Below, piece by piece: positions 35,829-44,796 of a stretch of 64,000 nt of DNA. Numbering within the stretch: position 1 is the stretch's first letter; every line of letters begins with the position of its first letter. Below the pieces are notes generated by a model. It worked only from the letters and a program-made list of their open reading frames with translations. It had not been told where the DNA came from and searched no databases. Both the position numbers and the translations under genes were made by a program. The stretch comes from Chloroflexi bacterium HGW-Chloroflexi-6 (GTDB lineage Bacteria; Chloroflexota; Anaerolineae; Anaerolineales; Villigracilaceae), in the NCBI GenBank assembly GCA_002840685.1, contig PHBU01000001.1, positions 434,001 through 498,000 on the forward strand, in the 5' to 3' direction.

Positions 35829-36131
35829 TTATTCTGGTTCCATCGAAAAATGGAGCGGGTAACCTTCCAACCCGGCGGCGAAATGGGCTTTGCCAATCCG
35901 TGCCTGGGCTTCGGCCTTGGGCAAGGTCTGAACATAGGCCGCGCCGCTGTAATGCGCCTCGAACATGATATTGACCGCATCTGGCGGGCTGACCATGAAA
36001 ATGCTCTGGAGCACATACACCACAAAATCCATCGGGGTGACATCATCGTTGTGGATAATGACCCGGTAAAGCGGCTCCAGGTCTGGCTCCGAAACCGGGA
36101 TGATTTCGGGGATGGCCTGGGGTTGGGTCAT
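35829..36131 (-). CDS. clpS: ClpS, adaptor of the ClpA/C-ClpP protease
   Basis: A 100-aa N-degron adaptor that delivers substrates to the Clp protease. Family signature YRVIIHNDDVTPMDFVVYVL (near 27-46) and the C-terminal GYPLHFSMEPE strand are visible. The ATG at 36131 overlaps the stop of the ROK gene (ATGA); upstream in-frame ATGs would lie inside the ROK gene and give a non-family N-terminus. No clp ATPase gene is nearby. Confidence 0.92.
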   Translation of the reverse strand: MTQPQAIPEIIPVSEPDLEPLYRVIIHNDDVTPMDFVVYVLQSIFMVSPPDAVNIMFEAHYSGAAYVQTLPKAEAQARIGKAHFAAGLEGYPLHFSMEPE

Positions 36132-37162
36132 GAGCGGTTTTGGTATAAAGCCGCCAGCGCCGCGCCAATCGCCTGCGAAAGGTCGCCAAGCGCCGCCGGG
36201 ACGATGCTCATGCTGTCGCGCTGGGCAGGCCACAGGTAGGCGCGGGCAGTATCGCTCAAAATCCCGAGGTAACGCTCACGGAAAGCGGTCGTGGTAGCCT
36301 CGGGGTCCATCAAGCCGCCGCCGATGACGACAAACTTGGGGTCGAGCGCCATCGCCAGCATGGCAACGTGCAAACCAAGGGCCTTGGCCTGGAAGTCGAA
36401 CAATTCCAGGGCCAGCGGATCGCCTTTTTGGGCCAGTCCGCGCAGGCTGAAGACGCGCTCTTTGACACTCAGGGTGGATTTTGCCAGATCGTGATCCGGG
36501 TATTTTTTTATTTTCTCTTCGAACAAGTAAGGCAGGCCCGAAAGGCTGGTGTAGACTTCGACACAGCCCCAGGTGCGGCCGCAGCCACAGGGGTAAGGTT
36601 TCGCGTCATCCAGCAGGTGCAGGGGAGCCGGCATGTGGCTGGCTTCCATCCCGGCCAGGGTGTCGCCGTCCAGGGCCAGGCCAGTCTGGTCTACGAAGGC
36701 GCATCCCAAACCGGAGCCGGGAGCAAGCAGGACAACGGTTCCGGTGCTGTTGCCGCGTGCATGTTGGGCTTCGGCCACCCCGCCCATGTTGCCATCATTG
36801 CCAACGATCAGCGGCACAGCCCGCCCGGCGCGCTCGGCCAGGGCATTGCTATAAGCCGTATGAACATCGAACCCGGTAAATTCAGCGGGCAGGTTGGGCG
36901 ACTTGTCAAAAACACCATAACGCTGGAACGGGCCAGGAATGGCCAGGCCAACGCCGCCAACCTGTTCCCAGGTCAGATCATTTTGGGCCAGGTACGAATT
37001 GATCGCTTCGACCCAGCCGCTCACAACGGCTTCGGGTCCATGCGCCGAATTGGTCGGGGATTGTAATAGCTTGGTCGAAATGGCCGAACCGTCGCCCCAG
37101 ACTCCGCCTACTTTGGATGTGGTTGCGCCGCCATCTGTGCCAATATAAATCAGTTTACTCAT
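36128..37162 (-). CDS. ROK/BadF-type sugar kinase, glucokinase-like
   Basis: A 344-aa kinase of the ASKHA fold. Phosphate-1 motif IGTDGGATTSKVGGV near the N-terminus, LAIPGPFQRYGV, the central VGNDGNMGGVAEAQ, adenosine-phase APGSGLGCAFV and a ROK-type zinc motif in CGCGRTWGCVE. A glucokinase or N-acetylhexosamine kinase is likely. The start is the ATG at 37162; the longer frame upstream has no coding character and overlaps mutS2. A TATAAT -10 on the minus strand lies near 37205. clpS follows with a 4-bp overlap. Confidence 0.88.
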   Translation of the reverse strand: MSKLIYIGTDGGATTSKVGGVWGDGSAISTKLLQSPTNSAHGPEAVVSGWVEAINSYLAQNDLTWEQVGGVGLAIPGPFQRYGVFDKSPNLPAEFTGFDVHTAYSNALAERAGRAVPLIVGNDGNMGGVAEAQHARGNSTGTVVLLAPGSGLGCAFVDQTGLALDGDTLAGMEASHMPAPLHLLDDAKPYPCGCGRTWGCVEVYTSLSGLPYLFEEKIKKYPDHDLAKSTLSVKERVFSLRGLAQKGDPLALELFDFQAKALGLHVAMLAMALDPKFVVIGGGLMDPEATTTAFRERYLGILSDTARAYLWPAQRDSMSIVPAALGDLSQAIGAALAALYQNRS

Positions 37163-37273
37163 GTTGTCGTCTACCCTTCCTGGCTGTTTTGTTTTGCGAT
37201 GCCCTATTATACTGTCTGATTGGCACACCAAAGGGTAAAATAGAGTTCTTCGTATTCTTTTCTTTTCAGCCCA

Positions 37274-39757
37274 ATGAGTAAGATGGACCCAAAAACCCTG
37301 CACGTCCTTGAATATCCCAAAGTTCTCGAGCGCCTGGCCGCACATTGCGGCTTTTCTGCGTCCAAAGAGCTGGCCCTCAGCCTGCAACCCACCACCAGCC
37401 TGCTTGAACTGCGTCAGCGCCAGCAGGAAGTGACCGAAGCGCGCCTGCTGCTCGTCACCAGCGACGCCACCATCGGCGGAGCGCACGACATCCGCCCCAA
37501 GGTTGAATTGGCCCGGCGCGGCGGGGTGCTGGAACCCGTCGATATTCTCGATATCAAATCGACCCTGATCGCGGCGCGCGAACTCAAGAAACATCTCGAA
37601 AAACGCACATCGGATCTGCCGCGCTTGGCGGATATTTCCACCGCGCTGCCAAACCCCTCCGGGCTGGTGGATGTGATTTCACGCACCGTTTCGGACCGCG
37701 GAGATGTGCTGGATGGAGCCTCGCAAAAACTATCATCACTGCGCGGCGAGATCCGCGTGGCTCACGACCGGCTGATGAGCCGCCTGCAAAAATACATCAG
37801 CGACCCGTCCACTGTTTCGATGCTGCAAGATGCGCTCATCACCCAGCGCGACGGGCGCTATGTCATCCCACTGCGTTCCGAATTTAAAGGCCGCATCAAA
37901 TCAATCGTCCACGACCAGTCATCATCGGGTGCGACGATTTTTATCGAACCGCTGGCCGTGGTTGAACTGAACAACAAATGGCGCGAACTGCAACTGGCCG
38001 AACGCGACGAGATCCGGCGCGTGCTGGCGGCCCTGTGCCTGCAGATCGCCGAACACGCCGAGCCGCTGATCTGGGGCGTCGAAGCCCTGGCCCTGCTCGA
38101 TTTTTCGTTCGCGCGCGCCAAATATGCCGATGAGATTCACGCCGCAGAACCGATTTTTGTTGAAAAACTAAAAATCAGGAAACCAAGGGTTGAGCGCTCA
38201 AAAAGCGAGCCGACACCCGAAACTCCCGAGTTAAGCGAAGCCGAAGCCTACTACCCGACCATCAACCTGATCCACGCCCGCCACCCGCTGCTCGATCCCA
38301 AAACGGTGGTGGCAACCGACTTCACCATGCCGCCCCAGACCCGCGCCGTGATCATCACCGGGCCAAATACCGGCGGCAAGACCGTCGCACTCAAGACGGT
38401 CGGCCTGCTGATCCTGATGGCCCAAAGCGGACTGCACATCCCGGCCCAGAGCGGCTCTTCGTTGAGCATTTTCAAAGCCCTGTGGGCCGATATTGGCGAT
38501 GAACAATCCATCGAACAATCCTTGAGCACTTTCTCGGGGCACATCACCAACATCATCCGCATCCTGAAAGCGGCCGATGAAGATGCGCTGGTTATCCTGG
38601 ATGAACTCGGCGCAGGCACCGACCCACAGGAAGGTGCAGCCCTGGCGCGGGCCATCCTGGCGCACCTGATGGACCGCGGCATCACCACCCTGGTCACCAC
38701 CCATCACCCCGAGCTGAAGGCTTATGCCCACAGCGCGCCGGGCATCGTCAACGCCAGCGTCGAATTTGATGTCCGGACTCTCCGCCCGACCTACCAATTG
38801 ACCATCGGGATACCGGGGCGCTCCAACGCGATTGCGATCGCCCAACGGCTCGGGCTACCCGAGGCCATTCTGGCCGTTGCGAGGAGCGAGGTCAACCCCG
38901 AATCGCTGCGCGCCGACAATATGCTCGATGATATCAAACGCCAGCGCAACCTGGCGCACAAAGAACGCCAGAAGGCCGAAAAGGCCCGCGCCGAAGTCCA
39001 CAAACTGCGCCGTGAACTGGATGAAAAACTCGAAAAAATCGAAGACGAGCGCCGCGATGTGCTGGCCAAGGCGCGCGCCGAAGGCGAACTGGAAGTTGAG
39101 ATCCTGAAGCGCAACCTCGAGTCGCTTAAACGGCAAATGAAAAAGGTTAAACAACCCGTCGAAGCGCTGGCGATACTCGAAGAAAAACTGGAAGTTGCCG
39201 AAGAAAAGATAAGCGCCCCGGTCGAGAGAAAAACCAAGGAAAAGAAAAAAGCGCCGGATGTGTTTTCCCCGCTCAAGTTGGGAGAAAAAGTGACCTTGCG
39301 CACGCTCGGCTCGCAGGGCATCATCACCACCCTCAGCGAGAACGAGGCCGAAGTTCAGATCGGCAGTTTACGGATCAGGGCGAAGCTGGGCGACATCCAA
39401 CGCAAATCGGACGAGGAAGAACCGGTGGAAAGTCCAACTTCGAAGGCCAAGAGTCCGTCCAAATCCAAAAGCGCGGGACAATCCGCTTCTTCGACTCTGA
39501 CAGCTTCGCCCGGCCTGGAACTCGACCTGCGTGGGATGATGGCCGAAGATGCCGTTTCGCGGCTGGAGGATTATCTCGACAAGGCCTATCTTTCGGGGAT
39601 GCCGTTTGTGCGCATAATCCACGGCAAGGGCACGGGCAAGCTGCGTCAGGAAGTGCGCGCCGCGCTAAAAAACAACCCCCAGGTGGCCACCTTCGAGATC
39701 GGTCTCGAAACCGAAGGCGGCGACGGCGTGACAGTGGCAAAGATGGTCAAGGATTAA
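37274..39757 (+). CDS. mutS2: MutS2, ATPase with C-terminal Smr nuclease domain
   Basis: A 827-aa MutS2 protein linked to recombination control and ribosome-collision rescue. The MutS core ATPase has Walker A GPNTGGKT (363-370) and LDELGAGTDPQEGAALA; a long coiled-coil (about 550-640) follows; the C-terminus is an Smr domain (ELDLRGMMAEDA, then RIIHGKGTGKLR with the His-Gly-x-Gly motif). The N-terminal mismatch-binding domain of MutS is absent as expected. Its stop codon interlocks with that of the opposite phosphatase gene. Confidence 0.95.
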   Translation: MSKMDPKTLHVLEYPKVLERLAAHCGFSASKELALSLQPTTSLLELRQRQQEVTEARLLLVTSDATIGGAHDIRPKVELARRGGVLEPVDILDIKSTLIAARELKKHLEKRTSDLPRLADISTALPNPSGLVDVISRTVSDRGDVLDGASQKLSSLRGEIRVAHDRLMSRLQKYISDPSTVSMLQDALITQRDGRYVIPLRSEFKGRIKSIVHDQSSSGATIFIEPLAVVELNNKWRELQLAERDEIRRVLAALCLQIAEHAEPLIWGVEALALLDFSFARAKYADEIHAAEPIFVEKLKIRKPRVERSKSEPTPETPELSEAEAYYPTINLIHARHPLLDPKTVVATDFTMPPQTRAVIITGPNTGGKTVALKTVGLLILMAQSGLHIPAQSGSSLSIFKALWADIGDEQSIEQSLSTFSGHITNIIRILKAADEDALVILDELGAGTDPQEGAALARAILAHLMDRGITTLVTTHHPELKAYAHSAPGIVNASVEFDVRTLRPTYQLTIGIPGRSNAIAIAQRLGLPEAILAVARSEVNPESLRADNMLDDIKRQRNLAHKERQKAEKARAEVHKLRRELDEKLEKIEDERRDVLAKARAEGELEVEILKRNLESLKRQMKKVKQPVEALAILEEKLEVAEEKISAPVERKTKEKKKAPDVFSPLKLGEKVTLRTLGSQGIITTLSENEAEVQIGSLRIRAKLGDIQRKSDEEEPVESPTSKAKSPSKSKSAGQSASSTLTASPGLELDLRGMMAEDAVSRLEDYLDKAYLSGMPFVRIIHGKGTGKLRQEVRAALKNNPQVATFEIGLETEGGDGVTVAKMVKD

Positions 39758-40203
39758 TAGCTGGCCTGCCAGTGTTTGGCAAAATCGAAAATACGTTTTT
39801 TGATATAGAAAATGTCCGGATCTGATACCGGGCGTTTTTCTTTAATCAGACGCATGGCCGCCTCGGGAGCCTGACCCTGGGCAATCAGGATGGCCGCGCC
39901 CATGACCACACTGCGATGGCGGCCCTTGGCGCAGTGGCTGTAAATCTTGCCACCATCACGAATGACTTCAAGGGCACGCTCGGTGCCTTTCAGGATGGTT
40001 TTGAGCGGAATGGGTGTGAACGGGCTATCAACTGTCCGCAACCAGAGCACTTCGATGGGCGGGTGGCTGATACCGGCCGGTAATTTGTTGGCAAAACGCA
40101 TGTTCAAGACCAGCCGCACGCCCAGGTCGTGCAGGTGATCATAATCAGCGACAGTCGGCATCGGGCCGATGAACAGATCGGGGGTAATTTGAGAAAAATT
40201 CAT
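39754..40203 (-). CDS. Dual-specificity/tyrosine phosphatase-like protein
   Basis: A 149-aa cysteine phosphatase. The P-loop HCAKGRHRS fits H-C-x5-R-S (Cys near 89); DSPFTPIP lies where the general-acid Asp loop is expected. The stop codon shares the TTAA at 39754-39757 with that of mutS2 on the other strand, so no terminator separates them. The ATG at 40203 is preceded by a TAAAAT -10 with a 6-nt gap, indicating a leaderless mRNA. Substrate unknown. Confidence 0.85.
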   Translation of the reverse strand: MNFSQITPDLFIGPMPTVADYDHLHDLGVRLVLNMRFANKLPAGISHPPIEVLWLRTVDSPFTPIPLKTILKGTERALEVIRDGGKIYSHCAKGRHRSVVMGAAILIAQGQAPEAAMRLIKEKRPVSDPDIFYIKKRIFDFAKHWQASY

Positions 40204-40284
40204 GCAAAAATTTTACCATCCATCGGTACCAAAGGGAAAAATTTCGGGCTATAATTTTGCTACACGAGTGCGAAGGAGAGCGCC

Positions 40285-40527
40285 ATGACCCTGGACGATG
40301 CGATTAAAGAAATGCAATCGAAAATTAGCGCGGCAAGCGCCAGCGCCCAGATGAAAATTGTCAAAATGTCAGACGAGGAAGCGCGGATCACCGTCCTGGC
40401 CCCGGCCGGGGAAATACAGGCCATTAAAGATGGCACCTTCATGCCCGCCATGGATTTGCTCAACAACGAGGGCTTTGACATCCAGGTGCAGGTTTACGAT
40501 AAAGATGCGCCGCCCTTGCAAGGGTAA
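40285..40527 (+). CDS. Hypothetical 80-aa protein
   Basis: Not recognised. A short soluble alpha/beta-looking protein (TLDDAIKEMQSKISAASAS at the start, then ARITVLAPAGEIQAIKDGTF and DIQVQVYDKD). AAGGAGAG lies 5 nt upstream of the ATG and a TATAAT -10 near 40251-40256, both well placed, which supports a real gene. The heptamer-type inverted repeat at 40550-40603 separates it from the carboxyltransferase gene, so co-transcription is possible. Confidence 0.65.
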   Translation: MTLDDAIKEMQSKISAASASAQMKIVKMSDEEARITVLAPAGEIQAIKDGTFMPAMDLLNNEGFDIQVQVYDKDAPPLQG

Positions 40528-40549
40528 AAAAAGAACCTTGAGCCGCCAG

Positions 40550-40603
40550 GTAGAAAGTGGAATGTAGATGTGCTAAACTAGAGACGTCCTGTCCACTTTC
40601 TAC
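40550..40603. repeat. Heptamer-type inverted repeat without cargo
   Basis: GTAGAAAGTGGA (40550-40561) and its perfect reverse complement (40592-40603), 30 bp apart. The arms continue with period 7. The same words occur at 42237 and at 50720. A TAAACT (40574-40579) in the loop could act as a -10 for the next gene. Confidence 0.75.
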
Positions 40604-40614
40604 TTTTGATTTGC

Positions 40615-42240
40615 ATGGAAACCATCCACTCGAACATCTCCCCCAATTCCTCGGAATTTATCGCCAACGCCGAACATCAGCGCGCCCTGGCGACGGAACT
40701 GCGCCAGCGGCTGGAGCTTGTCCGCCAGGGCGGCGGCCCCAAATACCGCGCCCGTCACGAAGAGCAGGGCAAACTCTTTGTGCGCGAACGGATTGAACGC
40801 CTGCTCGACCCCGGCTCGCCTTTTCTGGAACTCTCAGCTCTGGCCGCGGACGGCATGTACGGCGGAGACGCTCCCGGCGCAGGGATCGTGACCGGCATTG
40901 GACGGGTTGCGGAGCGCGAAGTGCTGATCGTCGCCAACGACGCCACCGTCAAGGGGGGAACGTATTTCCCGCTGACGGTCAAAAAGCACCTGCGTGCCCA
41001 GCAGGTTGCTGAAGAAAATCATTTACCCTGCCTGTATCTGGTCGATTCGGGCGGGGCTTTTTTACCCCTGCAAGATGAAGTTTTCCCCGACGCCAACCAT
41101 TTTGGGCGCATTTTCTATAACCAGGCCCAGATGAGCGCCAAAGGCATTCCGCAGATCGCGGCGGTCATGGGAAGCTGCACGGCGGGCGGCGCTTACGTCC
41201 CGGCAATGAGCGATGAGGCGATCATCGTCAAAGGCACCGGCACGATTTTTCTGGGTGGGCCGCCGCTGGTCAAGGCAGCCACCGGCGAAGACGTTTCCGC
41301 CGAAGAACTGGGCGGCGCGGATGTTCATACCCGTAAAAGCGGTGTGGCCGACCATTTTGCCGAAGATGACGAGCACGCGATCGAAATTTTGCGCGAGATC
41401 GTGGAGACGCTGCCAATAAAAGAAGAAAGAGGAAAGAATTCTTTCTTCTTTCCCCCTTCGCCGCCAGAAGAGCCTTTGTACGCGATGGAAGAAATTTATG
41501 GCATCCTGCCTCGCTCCTTCCGCGAATCGTACGATGTGCATGAGGTGATTGCCCGGCTGGTGGATGGCAGCAAATTCCGCGAGTTCAAGGCGCGCTACGG
41601 CACGACCCTGGTGACCGGTTTTGCGCGGATTCACGGCTATCCGGTCGGGATCATCGCCAACAATGGCGTGCTTTTCAGTGAATCGGCATTGAAAGCCACC
41701 CATTTCATCGAGTTGTGCAACCAGCGCGGCATTCCGCTCTTATTTTTGCAGAACATCACCGGTTTTATGATCGGCAGGGAATATGAAGCGGGCGGCATCG
41801 CCAAAGACGGCGCGAAAATGGTGCACGCGGTCGCCACAGCGCGCGTCCCCAAGCTGACCGTGGTCATCGGCGGCTCGTTTGGCGCGGGCAATTACGGCAT
41901 GTGCGGTCGGGCCTACAATCCGCGCTTTTTGTGGATGTGGCCGAATGCCAGGATATCCGTTATGGGCGGCGAACAGGCTGCGAACGTGCTGCTGACCGTC
42001 AAACAAGATCAGTTGGCGCGGGAAGCCAAACCACCCCTGACCAATGAACAGGCAGACGAGTTCAAACGCCCTATTCTGGAAAAATACGAAAACGAAGGCA
42101 ATCCTTACCATTCAACGGCCCGCCTGTGGGACGATGGCGTGATCGACCCCGTGGATACGCGTCAGGTGTTGGGGCTGGCCTTATCGGTGGTGCTGAATGC
42201 GCCGGTCGAAGATCAACATTTTGGCGTGTTCAGGATGTAG
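40615..42240 (+). CDS. mccB: Acyl-CoA carboxylase carboxyltransferase, methylcrotonyl-CoA carboxylase beta type
   Basis: A 541-aa biotin-dependent carboxyltransferase. It moves CO2 from carboxybiotin to an acyl-CoA such as 3-methylcrotonyl-CoA (leucine breakdown) or geranyl-CoA. Signatures: [22 protein letters not shown] in parts, [14 protein letters not shown], oxyanion-hole [27 protein letters not shown] and [10 protein letters not shown]. The ATG at 40615 is the first methionine that suits the family. Odd: residues near 269-285 ([13 protein letters not shown]) are encoded by a near-perfect palindrome at 41425-41452, before the conserved SPPEEPLY. Its stop lies inside a heptamer array. The biotin carboxylase partner is probably 44795-46294. 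Confidence 0.9.
   Translation: METIHSNISPNSSEFIANAEHQRALATELRQRLELVRQGGGPKYRARHEEQGKLFVRERIERLLDPGSPFLELSALAADGMYGGDAPGAGIVTGIGRVAEREVLIVANDATVKGGTYFPLTVKKHLRAQQVAEENHLPCLYLVDSGGAFLPLQDEVFPDANHFGRIFYNQAQMSAKGIPQIAAVMGSCTAGGAYVPAMSDEAIIVKGTGTIFLGGPPLVKAATGEDVSAEELGGADVHTRKSGVADHFAEDDEHAIEILREIVETLPIKEERGKNSFFFPPSPPEEPLYAMEEIYGILPRSFRESYDVHEVIARLVDGSKFREFKARYGTTLVTGFARIHGYPVGIIANNGVLFSESALKATHFIELCNQRGIPLLFLQNITGFMIGREYEAGGIAKDGAKMVHAVATARVPKLTVVIGGSFGAGNYGMCGRAYNPRFLWMWPNARISVMGGEQAANVLLTVKQDQLAREAKPPLTNEQADEFKRPILEKYENEGNPYHSTARLWDDGVIDPVDTRQVLGLALSVVLNAPVEDQHFGVFRM
41425..41452. repeat. In-frame heptamer palindrome inside mccB
   Basis: Left arm GAAAGAG then GAAAGAA; right arm TTCTTTC twice. 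One mismatch in 14 base pairs, no loop. Translated in frame within a variable loop of the carboxyltransferase. Confidence 0.8.
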
Positions 42241-42264
42241 AAAGTGGAAAGAAGAAAGAGGGTC
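42237..42264. repeat. Left heptamer array of S23 cargo unit 1
   Basis: Four units of 7 bp starting GTAGAAA-GTGGAAA; the first contains the mccB stop codon TAG (42238-42240). Purine-rich on the plus strand. Inverted partner at 42751-42778. Confidence 0.75.
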
Positions 42265-42271
42265 CTTGGCC

Positions 42272-42748
42272 ATGAAATACACCGAATGGCTAAAAACCGT
42301 TCCACCAGAGATTACCAACGATCCAATCTGGAAACTGGATGTCTATCAATTGGCTTTGTTCGCAGGTGACATTGGTTGGCACGATGTGCTTGCCCTATCG
42401 AAGAAACCGATGATGCTCAGTGTTGCAGATCAGCTTCATCGCGCCCTTGGTTCGATTAGCGCCAATCTCACTGAGGGTTACTCTCGCAGCAAAGGGTCCG
42501 ACCGCGCCCGTTTTATTGAATATGCGCTCGGTTCTGCCCGTGAAAGCCGGGATTGGTATTTTAAATCCCGACATGTCTTGTCTCCGGAAATCATTAAACA
42601 TCGTCTTGAACTGACAACTCGTCTCGTCAGCATGTTGGCTCCAATGATCAGTCATCAAAGAAAAAACTCCATTCGCGAAGAACAGGCTGACTACATCGCA
42701 TTATATTTATCAGATCCTTCTGCTGATTCAGAAATTCCATTGCCGTAA
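42272..42748 (+). CDS. Four-helix-bundle protein of the S23 / 23S rRNA intervening-sequence family (copy 1)
   Basis: A 158-aa protein of the S23/IVP family first known from insertions in 23S rRNA genes, related to the Avd accessory proteins of retroelements. The core RALGSISANLTEGYSRSKG followed by ARFIEYALGSARESRDWYFK is diagnostic. Molecular role unknown; a positively charged bundle that binds nucleic acid is plausible. Here it lies between protein genes, flanked by inverted heptamer arrays. The ATG at 42272 follows GAGGG by 11 nt. Copy 2 (44281-44751) is a clear paralogue. Confidence 0.88.
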   Translation: MKYTEWLKTVPPEITNDPIWKLDVYQLALFAGDIGWHDVLALSKKPMMLSVADQLHRALGSISANLTEGYSRSKGSDRARFIEYALGSARESRDWYFKSRHVLSPEIIKHRLELTTRLVSMLAPMISHQRKNSIREEQADYIALYLSDPSADSEIPLP

Positions 42749-42750
42749 CA

Positions 42751-42778
42751 CTTCTTTCGTCTTTCATTTTTCTTACGC
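42751..42778. repeat. Right heptamer array of S23 cargo unit 1
   Basis: Pyrimidine-rich units beginning CTTCTTT-CGTCTTT, starting 3 bases after the S23 stop codon. Reverse complement aligns with the left array over about 22 bp at 17 positions by hand. Confidence 0.65.
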
Positions 42779-42789
42779 GGAGCACAAGC

Positions 42790-43275
42790 ATGTCTCTAAA
42801 CCAAACCCCAAACAGCCCCCATCACTTTTTCTCCCAACTCGCCGGTCACTGGACAGGCACATCCAAACTATGGATCGAGCCGGACAAGCTGGCCGACGAA
42901 TCGCCGGTCATGGGCAGTATTCAACTGGTCTTGGAAGGCCGTTTTGCCATTTATCTCTACCAGGGCTCGATCGAAGGTGAACCCCAGCATGGCATGTTCA
43001 CCTTTGGCTACAACACCACCCTCGAGCAATTCGAAGCCAGTTGGGTGGATAGCTTCCACAGCCAGACCGCCATCATGTTCTGCACCGGCAACGCCAAAGA
43101 GAATGGATTCTGGGTGCTCGGCAGTTATCCCGACCCCACCGGCGGCCCGGATTGGGGCTGGCGCACTGAACTGGAATTGTCCGACCCCAATCACCTGAAC
43201 ATCACTGCCTACAACATCACGCCTGAAGGCGAAGAAGCCAAAGCAACCGAAACCAGGCTGGAGCGGGTCAAATGA
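42790..43275 (+). CDS. DUF1579-like protein
   Basis: A 161-aa protein resembling the DUF1579 family of lipocalin-like single-domain proteins (LAGHWTGTSKLW at the start, then GMFTFGYNTTLEQFEASWVD and a MFCTGN segment). Function unknown. GCGGAG lies about 11 nt upstream. It overlaps the epimerase gene by 4 bp (ATGA), so the two are translated together. Confidence 0.7.
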   Translation: MSLNQTPNSPHHFFSQLAGHWTGTSKLWIEPDKLADESPVMGSIQLVLEGRFAIYLYQGSIEGEPQHGMFTFGYNTTLEQFEASWVDSFHSQTAIMFCTGNAKENGFWVLGSYPDPTGGPDWGWRTELELSDPNHLNITAYNITPEGEEAKATETRLERVK

Positions 43276-44264
43276 ACATACTCATCATCGGCGGAACGCG
43301 TTTTTTGGGGCGTCACCTGGTCGACTCGGCCCTCGCACGCGGACATCAGCTGACTTTATTTAATCGAGGCAAGTCGAACCGGACGCTTTTTCCAACGCTC
43401 GAAACCATCATCGGCAACCGGAAACATGATCTCGGGCAACTGACCTCCCGCAGCTTTGATGCCGTTATCGATACTTGCGGCTACTTCCCGCGCAATGTGC
43501 GCCTTGCAGCGCAAACCTTGAAAGATGTGGTCAAATCCTACGTTTTCATCTCCAGCATCTCAGCCTACGCCGATGTCTCGCAAATCGGGATCACCGAAGA
43601 TTCCCCGCTGGCAAGCATGCCCGATGAAACAGTCGAAGAGATCAACGGTGAAACCTACGGCCCCCTCAAAGTGCTCTGCGAAAAAGCTGTGCAGGCCGAA
43701 TTCACAGACCGGGCGCTGATCATCCGCCCTGGCCTGATCGTCGGCCCATACGACCCAACCGACCGCTTCACCTATTGGCCGGTGCGCGTTGCCCGCGGCG
43801 GAGATGTGCTCGCCCCCGAAGCTCCAAACGTGCCGGTACAGATCATCGACGGGCGCGATCTGGCCGAATTTACGATCAAGCTGATCGAGCAAAAAGCGGC
43901 CGGCACCTACAACGTCACCGGCCCCGATTACGAACTGACCTTTGGCGCGATGCTCGAAACCTGCAAACAGGTCAGCGACAGCGACGCAGTCTTCCACTGG
44001 GCTTCTGTGGAATTTCTGGAACAAAACAAGGTTGCCGCCTGGAGCGACATGCCGGTCTGGGTGCCCAATACCCCCGAAAACGCCGGTTTCTCAAAGGTTG
44101 ATATCTCCAAGGCCATCGCCGCCGGGCTGACTTTCCGGCCCCTGGCCAACACTGTCCGCGACAGCATCGAGTGGGCAAAAACCCGTTCGGCAGAGTATGC
44201 CTGGCAGGCGGGGTTGACCGCAGAGCGTGAATCAGAGCTGGTAAAACTGATGCGTGAAACGTAA
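43272..44264 (+). CDS. NAD-dependent epimerase/dehydratase (atypical SDR)
   Basis: A 330-aa Rossmann-fold protein. Nucleotide-binding motif IIGGTRFLGRHLV (residues 5-17), VFISSISAYAD with the catalytic Ser region, and YGPLKVLCEKA where the Tyr-x3-Lys pair is expected (YGPLK). It resembles the atypical SDR group that includes chloroplast CSP41/RNA-binding-like epimerases. Substrate unknown. The last codons and stop (TAA, 44262-44264) lie inside a heptamer array, so the C-terminus MRET is array-encoded. Confidence 0.82.
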   Translation: MNILIIGGTRFLGRHLVDSALARGHQLTLFNRGKSNRTLFPTLETIIGNRKHDLGQLTSRSFDAVIDTCGYFPRNVRLAAQTLKDVVKSYVFISSISAYADVSQIGITEDSPLASMPDETVEEINGETYGPLKVLCEKAVQAEFTDRALIIRPGLIVGPYDPTDRFTYWPVRVARGGDVLAPEAPNVPVQIIDGRDLAEFTIKLIEQKAAGTYNVTGPDYELTFGAMLETCKQVSDSDAVFHWASVEFLEQNKVAAWSDMPVWVPNTPENAGFSKVDISKAIAAGLTFRPLANTVRDSIEWAKTRSAEYAWQAGLTAERESELVKLMRET

Positions 44265-44272
44265 AACGTGAG
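44252..44272. repeat. Left heptamer array of S23 cargo unit 2
   Basis: Three 7-bp units, GCGTGAA-ACGTAAA then ACGTGAG, covering the end and stop codon of the epimerase gene and ending 8 nt before the S23 start codon. Confidence 0.75.
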
Positions 44273-44280
44273 GAACCTGG

Positions 44281-44751
44281 ATGACTTTTGATGAATGGGC
44301 AGCGAATTTGCCAGAAGAAATCAAAGGCGATACTTTGTGGAAGATGGAAGCCTACCGTCTGGCCTTGTTCGCGACCGAAATTGGCTGGCATGATGTCACT
44401 GAATTGATGAAAGATCATCGAACGCTTGGCCTTGCCGACCAGTTATATCGTGCCCTTGGTTCGATCAGCGCCAACCTGGCCGAAGGATATTCGCATCACA
44501 CCGGGAAATCCCGCGCCCAATACTATCAATATGCGCTTGGTTCCGCCCGTGAAAGCCGGGACTGGTATTACAAAGCACACCACATTCTCAAAGACGAAGT
44601 TACCCGGCATCGCATCTCACTGCTGACACAAATCATCAAACTCTTACTAACCATGATTCCCCAGCAGCGAGGCACAACCATCCGCGAAGAACGTGCTCAA
44701 TACAATACTATTTCAGCTACAATCTCATCTGAACCGGTTCCCTTCCCTTAA
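44281..44751 (+). CDS. Four-helix-bundle protein of the S23 family (copy 2)
   Basis: A 156-aa paralogue of 42272-42748, sharing YRALGSISANLAEGYSHHTG and QYALGSARESRDWYYKAHH and the closing IREE segment. Both begin with a conserved EW motif and GD[IT]-type helix and end Pro-rich (VPFP, IPLP). It sits between the epimerase and biotin carboxylase genes, bracketed by the inverted heptamer arrays 44252-44272 and 44762-44796. Two related genes inserted the same way in one operon suggests a mobile or self-copying unit. Confidence 0.88.
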   Translation: MTFDEWAANLPEEIKGDTLWKMEAYRLALFATEIGWHDVTELMKDHRTLGLADQLYRALGSISANLAEGYSHHTGKSRAQYYQYALGSARESRDWYYKAHHILKDEVTRHRISLLTQIIKLLLTMIPQQRGTTIREERAQYNTISATISSEPVPFP

Positions 44752-44761
44752 CCCATCATGT

Positions 44762-44796
44762 CTCATTTTTCACGTTTCAACACTCACGTTTCACAT
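44762..44796. repeat. Right heptamer array of S23 cargo unit 2
   Basis: Five 7-bp units such as TTCACGT-TTCAACA, reverse-complement-related to 44252-44272 (shared GTGAAACGT on the opposite strand). The last unit runs into the accC start codon at 44795. Confidence 0.75.

Noticed and set aside
37163-37594. N-terminal extension of the ROK kinase reaching into the mutS2 region
   Set aside because: The extension has no family similarity and is a shadow of mutS2; the ATG at 37162 gives the normal kinase N-terminus.
40513-40524. 12-bp palindrome at the end of the 80-aa gene as a terminator
   Set aside because: It has no loop and is followed by A residues, not T, on the coding strand.
42272-44751. 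S23 genes as ribosomal proteins or evidence of a nearby 23S rRNA gene
   Set aside because: The name S23 comes from 23S rRNA intervening sequences; there is no rRNA here and the proteins are not canonical ribosomal proteins.
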